DNA from: Actinomycetospora chibensis
GTDB taxonomy: Bacteria; Actinomycetota; Actinomycetes; Mycobacteriales; Pseudonocardiaceae
NCBI RefSeq assembly: GCF_028737215.1
Contig: NZ_JAQZAM010000010.1
Coordinates: forward strand, 1-64,000
DNA: 64,000 nt
Direction: 5' to 3'
In this document: piece by piece, positions 46,224 to 55,444 of the stretch
How positions within the stretch are numbered: position 1 is the stretch's first letter
Layout: every line of letters starts with the position of its first letter
The notes under the pieces: generated by a model
The model's database searches: none
Told to the model about the DNA's origin: nothing
The model's input: the letters and a program-made list of their open reading frames with translations, nothing else
Program-made: the position numbers and the translations under genes

Positions 46224-47603
46224 TCAGGCCAGGAGCAGGACGAGCAGGACCACGAGCACCAGGAGCACGGCGGCCCCGGCGCCGGCGATCACCCGCGGCG
46301 GGACGGCCCCGGTGTTGCGGGCGAACGACCCGTCCCGGTCAGGCGGCACGGGGTCACGCAGACGCATCGGCGGCGCGACCGACGCCCGCGTCAACGGGCC
46401 CGGCGGCGGGCCGGGGGGCCCCGCATGTCCGGGGTGGCCGACGCGGCCGGACGCCGGTAACGGGCCCGACGGCGGACGCCTCGCAATCGGGGGTCCGGAC
46501 GGCGCACCCCGCGGGGTACTCGCGGGTGCCGTGGCCGGTGCGGCCTCGGACGGCGGCCCGTCGCCGGTGGTGGGCGCGTCCGGGGCCGACGACTCGCCGG
46601 TGCCGTTCCTCGCGGCCCCCACGGCGGGGACGGGCGGCACCGGGGCGGCGGGTGCCACCGGGGCGACCGGGGGCACCGGGGGCACCGGGGGCACCCCGGC
46701 CCGGCGGGGCGGACCCGCGGCGGGACGTCGCGGCGGCGGACCGACCAGCGGCGCGGGGCCGGGGACCATGAGGGCACCCCGCGCGGCCTCGATGACGGCG
46801 CTGGCCGACTCGTGGCGGCGGGGACGGTCGGGATCCATGCCCCGGCGCACGACGTCGTCGATGCGCGGGTCGAGCCCGGCGAGCTCGGCCGCCGACGGGA
46901 CCTCGCCGCCCAGGTGGCCGTCGATGACCTCGGTGACCGAGCCGAGGTAGGGCGCGCGGCCGGTGAGGCAGGTGAACAGGACGCAGGTCAGCGAGTAGAC
47001 GTCGGTGCGCGCGTCGACGGGCTCGCCACGGAGGTGCTCGGGCGCCGCATAGGTGGGCGAGCCGAGGAAGTCGCCGCCCGAGGTGCGGTGGCCGGTGGCG
47101 CCGCGGCGGGTGAGGCCGAAGTCGGCGAGGTAGACGTGCTCGCCGGCAGACTCCCGCGTCGTCACCAGCACGTTGGCGGGCTTGACGTCGAGATGCACGA
47201 GGCCGCGGGCGTGCACGGCGTCGAGCGCGTCGGCGACCTGCCCGAGCAGCCGCAGCGTCCGGGCGACCGTCAGCGGCCTGCCGTCGATGACGCTGGCCAG
47301 GTCCGGGCCCTCGACGTGGCGCATGGCGATGTAGAGGTGGCCGTCGGTCTCGTCGAAGTCGTAGAGCGGCACGACGTGGGAGTGGTCGACGGCCGAGGTG
47401 TTGCGGGCCTCGTCGACGAAGCGCTCGCGGAACTCGCGGTCGGCCGCGAGGACCTCGTCGATGACCTTGAGCGCGACGCGGCGCCCGAGCCGGGTGTCGG
47501 TGGCGCGGTAGAGCACGCTCATCCCGCCGCGGCCGATCACCCCGTCCACGCGGAAGTGACCGAGCCGCTGCCCGGTCAGGTCCTGCGTGTTGCGGTCCGC
47601 CAC
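46224..47603 (-). CDS. Membrane-anchored Ser/Thr protein kinase
   Basis: 459 residues. Kinase domain 1-270: [25 protein letters not shown] (Gly loop and Lys), catalytic loop [11 protein letters not shown] (HLD rather than HRD), ADFGLTRR, and the APE-type motif [11 protein letters not shown] Pro/Ala-rich linker follows, with one C-terminal TM ([14 protein letters not shown]) and no extracellular sensor domain. It is of the actinobacterial PASTA-less type. The GTG start at 47603 has TAGGGT 7 nt upstream (leaderless). It lies between groEL and moeA and is divergent from moeA. Confidence 0.9.
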   Translation of the reverse strand: MADRNTQDLTGQRLGHFRVDGVIGRGGMSVLYRATDTRLGRRVALKVIDEVLAADREFRERFVDEARNTSAVDHSHVVPLYDFDETDGHLYIAMRHVEGPDLASVIDGRPLTVARTLRLLGQVADALDAVHARGLVHLDVKPANVLVTTRESAGEHVYLADFGLTRRGATGHRTSGGDFLGSPTYAAPEHLRGEPVDARTDVYSLTCVLFTCLTGRAPYLGSVTEVIDGHLGGEVPSAAELAGLDPRIDDVVRRGMDPDRPRRHESASAVIEAARGALMVPGPAPLVGPPPRRPAAGPPRRAGVPPVPPVPPVAPVAPAAPVPPVPAVGAARNGTGESSAPDAPTTGDGPPSEAAPATAPASTPRGAPSGPPIARRPPSGPLPASGRVGHPGHAGPPGPPPGPLTRASVAPPMRLRDPVPPDRDGSFARNTGAVPPRVIAGAGAAVLLVLVVLLVLLLA

Positions 47604-47610
47604 GCCGCCG

Positions 47611-47616
47611 ACCCTA
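47611..47616 (-). promoter_or_regulatory. -10 box of the protein kinase gene (leaderless)
   Basis: TAGGGT on the minus strand, 7 nt before GTG 47603, without a ribosome site. Confidence 0.5.
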
Positions 47617-47685
47617 ACGCCGCAGGGATGCTTGCCCGGGCCGGATCGCGGGGCCCGATCGCGACGTCACCGCGCGGGCGGGACG

Positions 47686-48948
47686 ATGCGCCCCGTGACG
47701 GGACACGGGCACGACCACGGCAATCCCTCGGCCATGCGGCCGGTCGCCGAGCACGCCGAGGCCGTGGCCGCCCTGCTGGGGCCGACGGCGACGGAGACGG
47801 TGCCGCTGGCCGGGGCGCTGGGACGGATCCTCGCCGAGGACCTCGTCTCCCCCATGGCGCTGCCGCCGTTCTCGAACTCGGCGATGGACGGCTACGCGGT
47901 GCGCAGCGCCGACCTGGCGGACCTGCCCGCCGAACTGCCCGTCGCCGCCGACATCCCCGCCGGCCGGACCGACGGCCCCGCCCTCGACGGCGGCACCGCG
48001 CACCGGATCATGACCGGCGCCGCGATGCCGGACGGCGCGGACGCGGTGGTGCAGGTGGAGTGGACCGATGCCGGCACGGAGCGGGTGCGGATCGAGCGTG
48101 CGGTCGCCGCCGGGCAGAACGTGCGCGTCGCCGGCGAGGACGTCACCGCAGGTCAGGTCGTCCTGCCCGCCGGCACGGTGCTCGGCCCCGCTCAGGTGGG
48201 GCTCGCGGCCGCCGTCGGCGCAGGGTCGCTCCCGGTGCGCCGCAGGCCGCGGGTGCTCGTGCTCTCCACCGGCTCCGAGCTCGTCGCCCCCGGCGAGCCG
48301 CTGCGCCACGGCCAGATCCACGAGTCGAACGGGCCGATGCTCGCCGCGGCGGTCACCGACGCGGGCGCGGTCGCCGAGCTCCTGCGCTTCGTGCCCGACG
48401 ACGTCGAGCAGTTCCTCGGGACCCTCGACGAGGCCCTCGCGGCCCGCGCCGACGACCCCGTCGACCTCGTCCTCACCTCGGGCGGGGTCAGCGCGGGGGC
48501 GTACGAGGTGGTCAAGGACGCCTTCACGGACCGCGGGATCACCTTCGCCAAGGTCGCGATGCAGCCGGGAATGCCGCAGGGGCTCGGGCACCACCACGGT
48601 CCGACGGGCGATGTCGCGGTGGTGACGCTGCCGGGCAACCCGGTCAGCTCGCTGGTGTCGTTCGAGGTCTTCGTCCGGCCGGTGCTGCGCGCCGCGCTCG
48701 GTCACCCGCAGCCCGGGCGCCCGCGCGTGCGGGCCCGTCTCGCCGAGCCCCTGGACTCCCCGCCCGGACGCCGCCAGTTCCGTCGCGGACGCCTGGACGC
48801 CGTCGACGGGACGGTGACCGCGGTGGGCGCGCCGGGCTCGCACCTGCTCGCCGCGCTGGCCCGCGCGGACTGCCTGCTCGTGGTGGGCGAGGAGACGACG
48901 CGCGTCGAGGCCGGCGAGGTCGTCGAGGTGTGGCTCCTGGACGGGTGA
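47686..48948 (+). CDS. moeA: Molybdopterin molybdenumtransferase MoeA
   Basis: 420 residues. Motifs: FSNSAMDGYAVRSADL, HRIMTGAAMPDGADAVVQVE, VLSTGSELVAPGE, LTSGGVSAGAYEVVK, LPGNPVSSLVSFEVFVRPVL. MoeA inserts molybdate into adenylated molybdopterin made by Mog. The start is not certain: ATG 47686, GTG 47695 or ATG 47734; I kept the first, which has a weak GGGCGGG before it. Its place before psd matches moeA2 of M. tuberculosis. A hairpin follows the stop. Confidence 0.9.
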   Translation: MRPVTGHGHDHGNPSAMRPVAEHAEAVAALLGPTATETVPLAGALGRILAEDLVSPMALPPFSNSAMDGYAVRSADLADLPAELPVAADIPAGRTDGPALDGGTAHRIMTGAAMPDGADAVVQVEWTDAGTERVRIERAVAAGQNVRVAGEDVTAGQVVLPAGTVLGPAQVGLAAAVGAGSLPVRRRPRVLVLSTGSELVAPGEPLRHGQIHESNGPMLAAAVTDAGAVAELLRFVPDDVEQFLGTLDEALAARADDPVDLVLTSGGVSAGAYEVVKDAFTDRGITFAKVAMQPGMPQGLGHHHGPTGDVAVVTLPGNPVSSLVSFEVFVRPVLRAALGHPQPGRPRVRARLAEPLDSPPGRRQFRRGRLDAVDGTVTAVGAPGSHLLAALARADCLLVVGEETTRVEAGEVVEVWLLDG

Positions 48949-49305
48949 TGCGCGTGGGGCTCGATGGAGCCCCGGGCGGAGGCTCGACCGGGGGTCCACC
49001 GTCCTGTCGAGCGCGTCGGTTGCGCCGTTGGAGCGACCCGGACTACCGCCGTGACGCGACATCGGGCACCATGTGTGACAGGTGTCATGGGTCGCGTCTC
49101 GCCGCGTCCGGACACCTGACCGGGTGGGCCCCTCACAGGACCAACCGCTTGTCGCTGGGGAGCGGACGAGCGGTTCCCGGCCGGGGTCGCCGACTCGGGG
49201 GTTGGCGGCCCCGGCCCCATCCCGGGCCTTCCCACCTCGTCGCACCTCCCGCCCGGCCGATAGGTTTCCTGCGCGCGCCGTCGACGAGAGGGATCCGTAC
49301 CGACG
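48949..49305. other. Intergenic region between moeA and psd
   Basis: It holds the moeA terminator (48956-48973), a Crp-like half-good palindrome TGTGA-caggtg-TCATG (49074-49089), and a TAGGTT -10-like box (49261-49266) 40 nt before psd. No gene is seen. Confidence 0.5.
48956..48973 (+). terminator. Hairpin terminator after moeA
   Basis: GGGGCTC-gatg-GAGCCCC, 7-bp stem with a 4-nt loop, eight bases after the TGA stop. Confidence 0.65.
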
Positions 49306-50064
49306 ATGGTCCTGTCCGACCACTCCCCCCGAGAGGCCGACCGCCCGTCCGGGCCGCCCGGCGGCACGGTGCGCCACGCGTTGACCCTGGTCCGCGACAC
49401 CCTGCCCCCGCTGCACCCCGGCGGTCGGCCCGTGATCGGTGCGGTCGCCGCCGCCGCGTTCGGCCTGCGCGCCCTGCGCGGGCGGGGCACGTTCACCGCC
49501 CTCGCCGTCACCGCAGGCGTCGCCGCCTTCTTCCGCGCGCCGCACCGGCAGACACCGCGCCGTGCGGGGATCGCGGTGGCGCCCGCGGACGGCACGGTGA
49601 GCCTCGTCGACACCGCCGAGCCGCCCGACGACCTCGTCGCCCTCGGCCTCCCGCCCGGCCCGCGACCGCGGGTGAGCGTCTTCCTCTCGGTCTACGACGT
49701 GCACGTCCAGCGCGTCCCGGTCGACGGCCAGGTCCAGGCCGTCGAGCACCGTCCCGGCGGCTACCTGTCCGCCGACCTCCCCGCGGCCAGCGACACCAAC
49801 GCCCGCACCGCGATGTGGGTGCACGGCACCGACGGCCACGACCTCGCCGTCCTGCAGATCGCCGGGCTGGTGGCGCGGCGCATCGTGTGCGACGCGGCCC
49901 CGGGCGACGAGGTGCGGGCGGGCGACGTCTACGGGCTCATCCGGTTCGGCTCACGGGTCGACCTGCTGCTGCCGCCCGGGAGCACGGTGCTCGTCGAACC
50001 CGGCCAGCGCGCCGTGGGCGGGGAGACGGTGCTGGCCGACCTGCCCGGCACCGTGACCCGATGA
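49306..50064 (+). CDS. psd: Phosphatidylserine decarboxylase
   Basis: 252 residues. The self-cleavage site GS is seen in IRFGSRVDLLLP (Gly215-Ser216); cleavage gives the pyruvoyl cofactor. AFFRAPHR and VFLSVYDVHVQRVP are family segments. A short hydrophobic N-terminal part anchors it to the membrane. It turns phosphatidylserine into phosphatidylethanolamine. The stop overlaps the pssA start (ATGA). ATG 49306 has no close ribosome site. Confidence 0.92.
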   Translation: MVLSDHSPREADRPSGPPGGTVRHALTLVRDTLPPLHPGGRPVIGAVAAAAFGLRALRGRGTFTALAVTAGVAAFFRAPHRQTPRRAGIAVAPADGTVSLVDTAEPPDDLVALGLPPGPRPRVSVFLSVYDVHVQRVPVDGQVQAVEHRPGGYLSADLPAASDTNARTAMWVHGTDGHDLAVLQIAGLVARRIVCDAAPGDEVRAGDVYGLIRFGSRVDLLLPPGSTVLVEPGQRAVGGETVLADLPGTVTR

Positions 50065-51224
50065 CCCCCGACGTCGCCGAGCGCAGCGGCGCCCGCGGGG
50101 TGCGCCTGCTGCCGAACGCGGTCACCGTCCTCGCGCTGTGCTCCGGGCTCTCCGGCGTGCAGTTCATGCTCACGGACAACCGCGCGGCCGCCCTCGCCGC
50201 GATCACGCTCGCCGCGGTGTTCGACGCCCTCGACGGGCGCCTCGCCCGTCTCCTCGACGCCACCAGCCGCATGGGCGCGGAGCTCGACTCGCTCTCGGAC
50301 TGCATCTCGTTCGGGGTCTCGCCCGCGCTGATCCTGTTCCTCTGGACGCTGAACGACATCCGCATCGGCTGGGTCGTCGCGCTCGCCATGGTCGTCTCGG
50401 CGGCGCTGCGTCTCGCCCGCTTCAACACGCTCTCCGACGACGAGGAGGCCCCGCCGTATGCGGGCGAGTTCTTCGTCGGCGTCCCCTCACCCGCCGGCGC
50501 GCTCGTCGCGCTGGCCCCGCTGGCGCTCGACGTCCAGCTCGGCCCGGGCTTCTGGTCGCAGCCGCTCGTGGTGTCGGTGTGGACGGTGATGGTCGGCGCG
50601 CTGATGATCAGCCGGGTGCCGACGGCGTCGCTGAAGAGCGTGCGGGTGCCGCCGCGGCTCGTCGCCCCGCTGCTCGTGGCCGTGGCGCTCGCCGCCGCCG
50701 CGCTGGTGACCTTCCCGTTCGTCGTCTACGCCGTCGCCATCGGCGCCTACCTGCTGCACATCCCCTACGCGGCCAACCGCTACCGCTGGCTGGGCCGGCA
50801 CCCCGAGGTCTGGCACGTGCCCCCGCGCCAGCGCCGCGCGGTGCGCCGCGCCCACCGCCGGCTCGGGCTGGCGCCGCCCCGGCGCCCGCTGCGCCGACGG
50901 GTCGCGGGAGCCGCGGCGCGCGCCGGGACCGCCGCCCGCAACATCGGCCGCGACCGGGACCGCAACGGCGACGGTGACTACCCCCGCGAGTTCGACTACC
51001 AGCGGGACTACGAGCGCGACCGCGCCCGCGGCCCGGAGCGCACCGGCCCGCAGCCGCCGCCCGCCCAGCGCGGCATCCCGGACGGCCGTCGCCCGCGGGG
51101 CTCCGGCCGGCTCGGGCTCCGTCGGCACCGGGAGGACGACCGGCCCCGCGAGGACCGACCCCGCGACGACCGACCCCGCGACGACCGGCCCCGCGACGAC
51201 CGGCCCCGGGACGACCGGCCGTGA
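50061..51224 (+). CDS. pssA: CDP-diacylglycerol-serine O-phosphatidyltransferase
   Basis: 387 residues. The CDP-alcohol phosphotransferase motif is complete: FDALDGRLARLLDATSRMGAELDSLSDC (D-G...A-R...G...D...D). About six membrane helices fill residues 15-235. It makes phosphatidylserine for Psd. The C-terminal ~120 residues are basic and end in DDRPR repeats, an extension beyond the usual ~280. Overlaps psd (ATGA) and the AAA gene (GTGA). Confidence 0.92.
   Translation: MTPDVAERSGARGVRLLPNAVTVLALCSGLSGVQFMLTDNRAAALAAITLAAVFDALDGRLARLLDATSRMGAELDSLSDCISFGVSPALILFLWTLNDIRIGWVVALAMVVSAALRLARFNTLSDDEEAPPYAGEFFVGVPSPAGALVALAPLALDVQLGPGFWSQPLVVSVWTVMVGALMISRVPTASLKSVRVPPRLVAPLLVAVALAAAALVTFPFVVYAVAIGAYLLHIPYAANRYRWLGRHPEVWHVPPRQRRAVRRAHRRLGLAPPRRPLRRRVAGAAARAGTAARNIGRDRDRNGDGDYPREFDYQRDYERDRARGPERTGPQPPPAQRGIPDGRRPRGSGRLGLRRHREDDRPREDRPRDDRPRDDRPRDDRPRDDRP
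51135..51224. repeat. 6 x 15-bp tandem repeat at the 3' end of pssA
   Basis: Six near-identical units (gacgaccggccccgc type) at 51135-51224 encode DDRPR repeats and end in the stop codon, which is also the start overlap of the next gene. Unit sequence differs by one or two bases. Confidence 0.9.
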
Positions 51225-53470
51225 CCGCGCCGAGCGGTGTCGACCTCCTCGCGCGTCTCGGCACCTCCGCGGGCGACGCGCGCCGCGGGGTCGTCCGCCT
51301 GCACCCCGAGGTCATCACCGCCCTGGGCGTCGAGGCCTGGGGCGCCGTGCGGGTCACGGGGGCGCGCACCACCGCCGCCCTCGTCGCCCCCGCCCCCGCG
51401 CCGGCGGCACCGGGTGCGGCGGTGCTCGACGAGACCACGATGGTCAACGCCGGCGTCGTCGACGGCGCCATCGTGGGCGTCGCCGCCGCGCCGGTGGCCG
51501 TGGCGCGCGGCATCGAGCTGGCGGGCTCCCGCCTCGCGACCGTCGCCCTCGCCCCGGAGACGCTGCGCCTCGCTCTGACCGGCAAGGTCCTGCTGCCCGG
51601 CGACACGCTCTCGCTGCTGCCCCAGGACCTCGCCCCGACCCCGGGCTCCGACGCCGCGGGCGCCCGGCGCGGGCTCGCGGCGGCCCTGGGCGGCACGTGG
51701 ACCACCGAGCTCGTGACGGTGACGGCCGCCGAGCCGCCCGCGGGCGCCGACCCCGCCGCCGCCCTCGCGGTCGGACCGACGACGGTCGTGCGCTGGCGCA
51801 ACGGCGCGAGCACGGACGGACCGGCCGCGGTGGAGTCCGCTCCCGCGAGCGGCACGCGTCCCGCCACCCCCGCCCCTGTCCGCGAGGTCCCGCCCCCGCC
51901 CTCGGTCGCCGTCGCCGACCTCGTCGGGCACGCCGACCCCGCCCGTCGTCTCGGCGAGTGGTTCGACCTCGTGTTCCGCCGTCCCGAGCTGCTCGAGCGT
52001 CTGGGCGCAGCCCCGCACCTCGGAGTGCTGGTCAGCGGCCCCGAGGGCGTGGGCAAATCGACGCTCGTGCGGGCCACGGCCGCGGAGGTGGACGCGCGCG
52101 TGGTGTGCCTCGAGGGGCCGTCCGTCGCGGCGATCGAGGCGGGCGCGGCCGCCGCCCGCGTCCGCGAGGCCGTGGACGACGCGGCGTCGGCGACACCGGG
52201 CGTGCTGCTCGTGACCGACGCCGACATGCTGCTGCCCGCCGCCGACCCGCCGCCCGTGTCGACGCTGGTGCTCGAGGCCCTCGGACGCGCCGCGAGCACC
52301 CCCGGCGTCGCGCTCGTGGTCACCTCCGCGCACGCCGAGGCCCTCGACCCCCGCCTGCGCGCGCCCGACCTCGTCGACCGCGAGCTGACCCTGCCCGCCC
52401 CGGGCGACCGCGACCGCACCGAGCTGCTGAGGATCCTGCTGCGCGGCCTGCCGCTCGCCGAGGACGTCGACCTCGTCGCCGTGGGTGCCCGGACCCCGGG
52501 CTTCGTGGCCGGCGATCTCGTTGCGCTGCGCCGCGAGGCGGCCGTCCGCGCCGCGCTCCGGGTGGGCGCGGGCGAGGACGACCCGATACTCCAGACCGAC
52601 GACCTGCTCGGCGCGGTGTCGTCGGTGCGCCCGGCGTCGCTGTCGTCAGGCTCGCAGACGCTGTCGTCGGGCGGGCTGACGCTCGAGCGGGTCGGCGACA
52701 TGGTCGAGACCAAGCAGGCGCTCACCGAGACCGTGCTCTGGCCACTGCGCTACCCCGACTCGTTCTCGCGCCTCGGCGTCGACCCGCCGCGCGGTGTGCT
52801 GCTCTTCGGCCCGCCGGGGTGCGGCAAGACGTTCCTCGTGCGGGCGCTGGCCGGCACGGGCGCGCTCAACGTGTTCGTCGTCAAGGGCGCCGAGGTGCTC
52901 GACAAGTACGTCGGCGAGTCCGAGCGCGCCGTCCGCGCGCTGTTCCGCCGAGCCGCGGCCGCGGCGCCCGCGCTGGTGTTCCTCGACGAGGTGGACGCCC
53001 TGGCGCCGCGCCGCGGAGGGTCCACCGACGCCGGGGTCGCCGACCGGGTCGTCGCCGCCCTGCTCACCGAGCTCGACGGGGCCGAGCCGCTGCGCGACGT
53101 CGTCGTGCTCGCGGCCACCAACCGCCCGGAGCTCATCGACCCCGCGCTGCTGCGTCCCGGGCGTCTCGAGCGCCGCGTGTACGTGCCGCCGCCGGACGCC
53201 GCCGCCCGCGCGGACATCCTGCGGGCCTCGTCCCGCGACACACCGCTCGCCGACGACGTCGACCTCGACGCGCTGGCCGAGGAGCTCGACCGCTACTCGG
53301 CGGCCGACTGCGCCGCGCTGATCCGCGAGGCGGCCCTGACGGCGATGCGGACGTCGCTGGAGTCCACCGAGGTCTCGGCGCGCGACCTCGCCACCGCCCG
53401 CGAGGCCGTCCGGCCCTCGCTGGACCCGCAGCAGCTCGCCGCGCTCGAGGCCTACGCCGGGGAGAACTAG
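51221..53470 (+). CDS. CDC48-like AAA ATPase coupled to phosphatidylserine synthesis
   Basis: 749 residues. An N-terminal double-psi-barrel-like domain (about 1-200) is followed by two AAA modules. D1 has Walker A GPEGVGKSTLV (about 272), but Walker B is degenerate (LLVTDADMLLP). D2 has Walker A LLFGPPGCGKTFLV (about 530), KYVGESERAVRALFRRA, Walker B LVFLDEVDALAPRR, and arginine fingers in ALLRPGRLERRVYVP. D2 should be the active ring. Homologous in layout to Rv0435c, which is also next to pssA and psd. GTG overlaps the pssA stop. Function is unknown; substrate remodelling at the membrane is inferred. Confidence 0.9.
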   Translation: MTAPSGVDLLARLGTSAGDARRGVVRLHPEVITALGVEAWGAVRVTGARTTAALVAPAPAPAAPGAAVLDETTMVNAGVVDGAIVGVAAAPVAVARGIELAGSRLATVALAPETLRLALTGKVLLPGDTLSLLPQDLAPTPGSDAAGARRGLAAALGGTWTTELVTVTAAEPPAGADPAAALAVGPTTVVRWRNGASTDGPAAVESAPASGTRPATPAPVREVPPPPSVAVADLVGHADPARRLGEWFDLVFRRPELLERLGAAPHLGVLVSGPEGVGKSTLVRATAAEVDARVVCLEGPSVAAIEAGAAAARVREAVDDAASATPGVLLVTDADMLLPAADPPPVSTLVLEALGRAASTPGVALVVTSAHAEALDPRLRAPDLVDRELTLPAPGDRDRTELLRILLRGLPLAEDVDLVAVGARTPGFVAGDLVALRREAAVRAALRVGAGEDDPILQTDDLLGAVSSVRPASLSSGSQTLSSGGLTLERVGDMVETKQALTETVLWPLRYPDSFSRLGVDPPRGVLLFGPPGCGKTFLVRALAGTGALNVFVVKGAEVLDKYVGESERAVRALFRRAAAAAPALVFLDEVDALAPRRGGSTDAGVADRVVAALLTELDGAEPLRDVVVLAATNRPELIDPALLRPGRLERRVYVPPPDAAARADILRASSRDTPLADDVDLDALAEELDRYSAADCAALIREAALTAMRTSLESTEVSARDLATAREAVRPSLDPQQLAALEAYAGEN

Positions 53471-53489
53471 CTGCCGGGGAGAACTAGCT
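53456..53489. repeat. 17-bp perfect tandem duplication across convergent stop codons
   Basis: GCCGGGGAGAACTAGCT occurs at 53456-53472 and 53473-53489. The first copy carries the TAG stop of the AAA gene. In the second copy the CTAG palindrome gives, on the other strand, the TAG stop of the LytR_C gene. Confidence 0.9.
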
Positions 53490-54290
53490 CGAGCCCCAGT
53501 TGTTGGTGGCGATGACGATGACCCCGGGCGAGGCGCTCTGGATGCCGTCGAAGCGGGGCTCCGAGCGCAGACCGAACTCGCCCGCGATGGCGCCGGCGGC
53601 GCCCTGCTCGTCGGTGCCGGGGCGGTAGTAGGCGGTGCTGACGGGGATCGTGCCCCACGGGTAGTTGCCGACCTCGACGACGTTCCAGCCCTGCGAGCGC
53701 ATCTCGCCCGCCGCACGGTCGGCAAGACCCGGGATCGTCGAGTTGTTGAACACGCGGACCGGCACCGCCGAGACGGCACCGCCGCCACCACCACCGGAGC
53801 CGCCGCCCGACCCGCCGGCCACTACGCCGCCACCACCGCCGCCGCCACCGGGCGCTCCTGCACCGCCCGGGCCACCAGCACCGCCGCCGGGCACGATCGG
53901 TGCGCCGACGGCAGGAGCGCCGCCGGGAGCGCCGGGGGTGCCGGGAGCGGGGACACCGGGCGCGCCGGGTCCACCCGGGCCGCCGGGGATCGGGCCGCCG
54001 GGGATCGGGCCGCCGGGGATCGGGCCGCCGGGAAGGGCCGGACCACCGGGCGTACCCGGCGCCGGCGCCAGACCGGCCTGGTTCGGCGCGGCGGGATCGC
54101 CGGGAGCGGGGGCGCCGTTCGCGCCGGGGAGCGGTGCGGCTGTCGGGCTCGCGGGGGCGGCCGTGGGGCTCGAGGGCCCCTCCCCGCCGAGCGCGAGCAG
54201 ACCGACCACGGCGGCCACGCCGGCGATCGCGAGCAGGACGATGCCCGCGATACGCATCCGCGAGGCGTCGGCGGATCCGGGCCCTGTCAT
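53484..54290 (-). CDS. LytR_C-domain secreted/anchored protein
   Basis: 268 residues. One N-terminal hydrophobic anchor (IAGIVLLAIAGVAAVVGLLAL), a long Pro/Gly-rich spacer with PIPGG repeats and a Gly tract, and a C-terminal LytR_C domain (VPVRVFNNSTIPGLADRAAGEM, GIQSASPGVIVIATNNWGSS). It resembles Rv0431. The role is presumed cell-envelope related. ATG with GAGGGGAGC 6 nt upstream. The DUF3263 gene lies upstream on the same strand. Confidence 0.88.
   Translation of the reverse strand: MTGPGSADASRMRIAGIVLLAIAGVAAVVGLLALGGEGPSSPTAAPASPTAAPLPGANGAPAPGDPAAPNQAGLAPAPGTPGGPALPGGPIPGGPIPGGPIPGGPGGPGAPGVPAPGTPGAPGGAPAVGAPIVPGGGAGGPGGAGAPGGGGGGGGVVAGGSGGGSGGGGGGAVSAVPVRVFNNSTIPGLADRAAGEMRSQGWNVVEVGNYPWGTIPVSTAYYRPGTDEQGAAGAIAGEFGLRSEPRFDGIQSASPGVIVIATNNWGSS
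53980..54024. repeat. 3 x 15-bp tandem repeat in the LytR_C gene
   Basis: Three perfect copies of ccgccggggatcggg encode GPIPG-type repeats in the Pro/Gly spacer. Confidence 0.9.
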
Positions 54291-54362
54291 CTCGTGCTCC
54301 CCTCGGCGGACCGTGTCCGCCCTGCTCGCTCGGCGGAAAACCGCCTCGGAGTCAGGAGAACA

Positions 54363-54662
54363 TCAACGGGGCTCGACTCCGAGGCGACGCGCCGCACGGG
54401 CCCGCTGCCGGCTCTGACGGAGCCTGCGGAGGCGCTTCACGAGCATGGGGTCGGCCGCGAGGGCCTCCGGACGGTCGACCAGGGCGTTGAGAACCTGGTA
54501 GTAGCGCGTCGCGGACATGTCGAAGAGCTCGCGGATCGCCTGTTCCTTGGCGCCGGCGTACTTCCACCACTGGCGCTCGAACGCGAGGATCTCCCGGTCG
54601 CGACGGTCGAGCCCGTCCGACGGCTCGTCCTGAGGAGGATGCACCCGTACGGCGTCCGCCAC
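54363..54662 (-). CDS. DUF3263 small helix-turn-helix-like protein
   Basis: 99 residues. The family core [57 protein letters not shown] is clear. It resembles Rv0430. The region may be a DNA-binding helix-turn-helix; function unknown. GTG 54662 with GGGAGGCG 7 nt upstream. It ends 72 bp before the LytR_C gene. Confidence 0.88.
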   Translation of the reverse strand: MADAVRVHPPQDEPSDGLDRRDREILAFERQWWKYAGAKEQAIRELFDMSATRYYQVLNALVDRPEALAADPMLVKRLRRLRQSRQRARAARRLGVEPR

Positions 54663-54791
54663 GCTTCTCGCCTCCCGCTCACCCGGCGCTGGCCCACGAA
54701 TGACACGCCTGTCATTCGGGCCCCTCCATTCAAGCACGGCGCCCCGACAGCGCGGGCGCTCCTCGCCCGCATCTCCGTCGAGCGGGGGCAC

Positions 54792-54797
54792 TACGGT
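54792..54797 (+). promoter_or_regulatory. -10 box of def (leaderless)
   Basis: TACGGT, 7 nt before GTG 54805. No ribosome site lies between, so def is probably leaderless. Confidence 0.5.
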
Positions 54798-54804
54798 GCC
54801 CGCC

Positions 54805-55392
54805 GTGACCGTCAGGCCCGTCCTCATCGTCGGAGAACCGGTGCTGCACCGCCCGACCCGGCCGGTGACCCCCGAGGAGTTCGGCGGGGACTCGCTGCGC
54901 ACCCTCGTCGACGACCTCTTCGAGACGATGGACGCCGCCAACGGGGTCGGGCTCGCCGCGAACCAGATCGGCGACGACCGCCGCGTCTTCGTCTTCGACT
55001 GCCCCGACCCCGAGCTCGACGGCGGGAACCGCCGCGGCGTCGTCGTCAACCCGGCGCTCACCGCCGACCCGGCGCCGGAGACCATGCCGGACCCCGACGA
55101 CGACCACGAGGGCTGCCTGTCCGTGCCCGGCGAGTCCTTCCCGACCGGTCGCGCCGAGCACGCCGAGGTCCGCGGGGTCGACGTCGACGGCCACGACGTC
55201 GTCGTGACGGGCACGGGCTACCTCGCCCGCTGCCTGCAGCACGAGACCGACCACCTCGACGGCTACACCTACCTCGACCGACTCGTCGGTCGGTACCGGC
55301 GCTCCGCCAAGCGCGCCGTCCGCGACCACGGCTGGGGCGCCCCCGGCCACTCCTGGATGCCCGGCGTCGACCCGGACCCCTTCGGCCACTAG
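54805..55392 (+). CDS. def: Peptide deformylase
   Basis: 195 residues. Motifs: [11 protein letters not shown] (motif 1), HEGCLSVPG (Cys104), [10 protein letters not shown] (His146, Glu147, His150). It removes formyl groups from nascent proteins with Fe2+. Start GTG 54805 is preferred because TACGGT lies 7 nt upstream; GTG 54796 is possible. The C-terminal ~30 residues ([13 protein letters not shown]) resemble other actinobacterial Def proteins. It is divergent from the DUF3263 gene. Confidence 0.95.
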   Translation: MTVRPVLIVGEPVLHRPTRPVTPEEFGGDSLRTLVDDLFETMDAANGVGLAANQIGDDRRVFVFDCPDPELDGGNRRGVVVNPALTADPAPETMPDPDDDHEGCLSVPGESFPTGRAEHAEVRGVDVDGHDVVVTGTGYLARCLQHETDHLDGYTYLDRLVGRYRRSAKRAVRDHGWGAPGHSWMPGVDPDPFGH

Positions 55393-55444
55393 CCGGTCGC
55401 AGGGAGAGGGGTTCACCCACAGCGGACAGAGCGGCCGGGAGCAC

